A stretch of 64,000 nt of DNA from Desulfobulbaceae bacterium UBA2273 (GTDB lineage: Bacteria; Desulfobacterota; Desulfobulbia; Desulfobulbales; Desulfurivibrionaceae): the NCBI GenBank assembly GCA_002347095.1, contig DDWZ01000021.1, positions 54,957-118,956 of the forward strand, read 5' to 3'. Positions 63,980 through 64,000 of this stretch are shown piece after piece. The notes beneath the pieces are model-generated. The model was not told the origin of the DNA, did not search any database, and worked only from the letters and a program-made list of their open reading frames with translations. Position 1 is the stretch's first letter. Each line of letters begins with the position of its first letter. Position numbers and translations under genes: made by a program.

Positions 63980-64000
63980 TGGAGCGGGAAACGAGATTTG
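63980..64000 (-). tRNA. 3' end of a third tRNA, tRNA-Gly-like
   Basis: The last 21 bases repeat the 3' end of tRNA-Gly(GCC) almost exactly (CTCGTTTCCCGCTCCA on the minus strand). A second glycine-type tRNA therefore continues beyond the window. The anticodon is not visible. Confidence 0.7.

Overview
The window reads as a chromosomal segment of a high-GC, Gram-negative, probably anaerobic deltaproteobacterium, most likely in or near Desulfobulbales (Desulfobacterota). This is inferred from an outer-membrane system (LptE, BepA-like protease, MSHA secretin), a DUF3786 Fe-S protein, an amphi-Trp/XXXCH-like protein, an Mn-type pyrophosphatase and a multiheme, selenocysteine-containing exported protein. 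No 16S gene is present, so the placement is provisional.

Layout: 1-4326 is the right part of a Mu-like prophage (baseplate gpJ, gp48-like protein, tail fibre and assembly protein, then M23 endolysin, 3-TM holin and a TraR/DksA zinc finger), abutting a tRNA-Thr(CGT) gene. 4628-10378 holds an orphan NtrC-type activator, a PP-loop tRNA-thiolation-like gene translationally coupled to recN, and a BepA-like protease. 10435-17716 is a signalling block: an HDOD protein opposite an FHA / Ser-Thr kinase-WD40 / PP2C phosphatase / amphi-Trp-XXXCH-like / DUF3786 series. rarA follows, then a gene that must read through an in-frame UGA at 19375-19377. This is a UshA-like selenoprotein with a bacterial SECIS hairpin immediately downstream and a C-terminal four-haem cytochrome domain.

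20911-30627 carries grpE-dnaK, an exported beta-carbonic-anhydrase-like protein without zinc ligands, Mn-pyrophosphatase, a single-domain response regulator, gph, a free-standing AP2-like protein, mazG and rpsF-rpsR-DUF2232. rplI, dnaB, leuS, lptE, tkt and a dihydrouridine synthase (dus) gene follow. Just after dus, a UPF0175/DUF3368-PIN toxin-antitoxin pair is bracketed by a second copy of the dus 3' end, the footprint of a small element that used dus as its integration site.

40343-56522 is a nearly complete MSHA-type type IV pilus locus in the order Q-C-D-O-P / pilin-N-I-PilN-J-K-L-M-E-G / pilin. It has at least three recognisable promoters, and an O-antigen-ligase/TPR oligosaccharyltransferase-like gene follows that may glycosylate the pilin. 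The rest is housekeeping: a DtxR-type metalloregulator, a small unknown gene, an aminotransferase, truA, argC and rplM-rpsI. The window closes with a tRNA cluster (Gly-GCC, Cys-GCA and the 3' end of a third, Gly-like tRNA).
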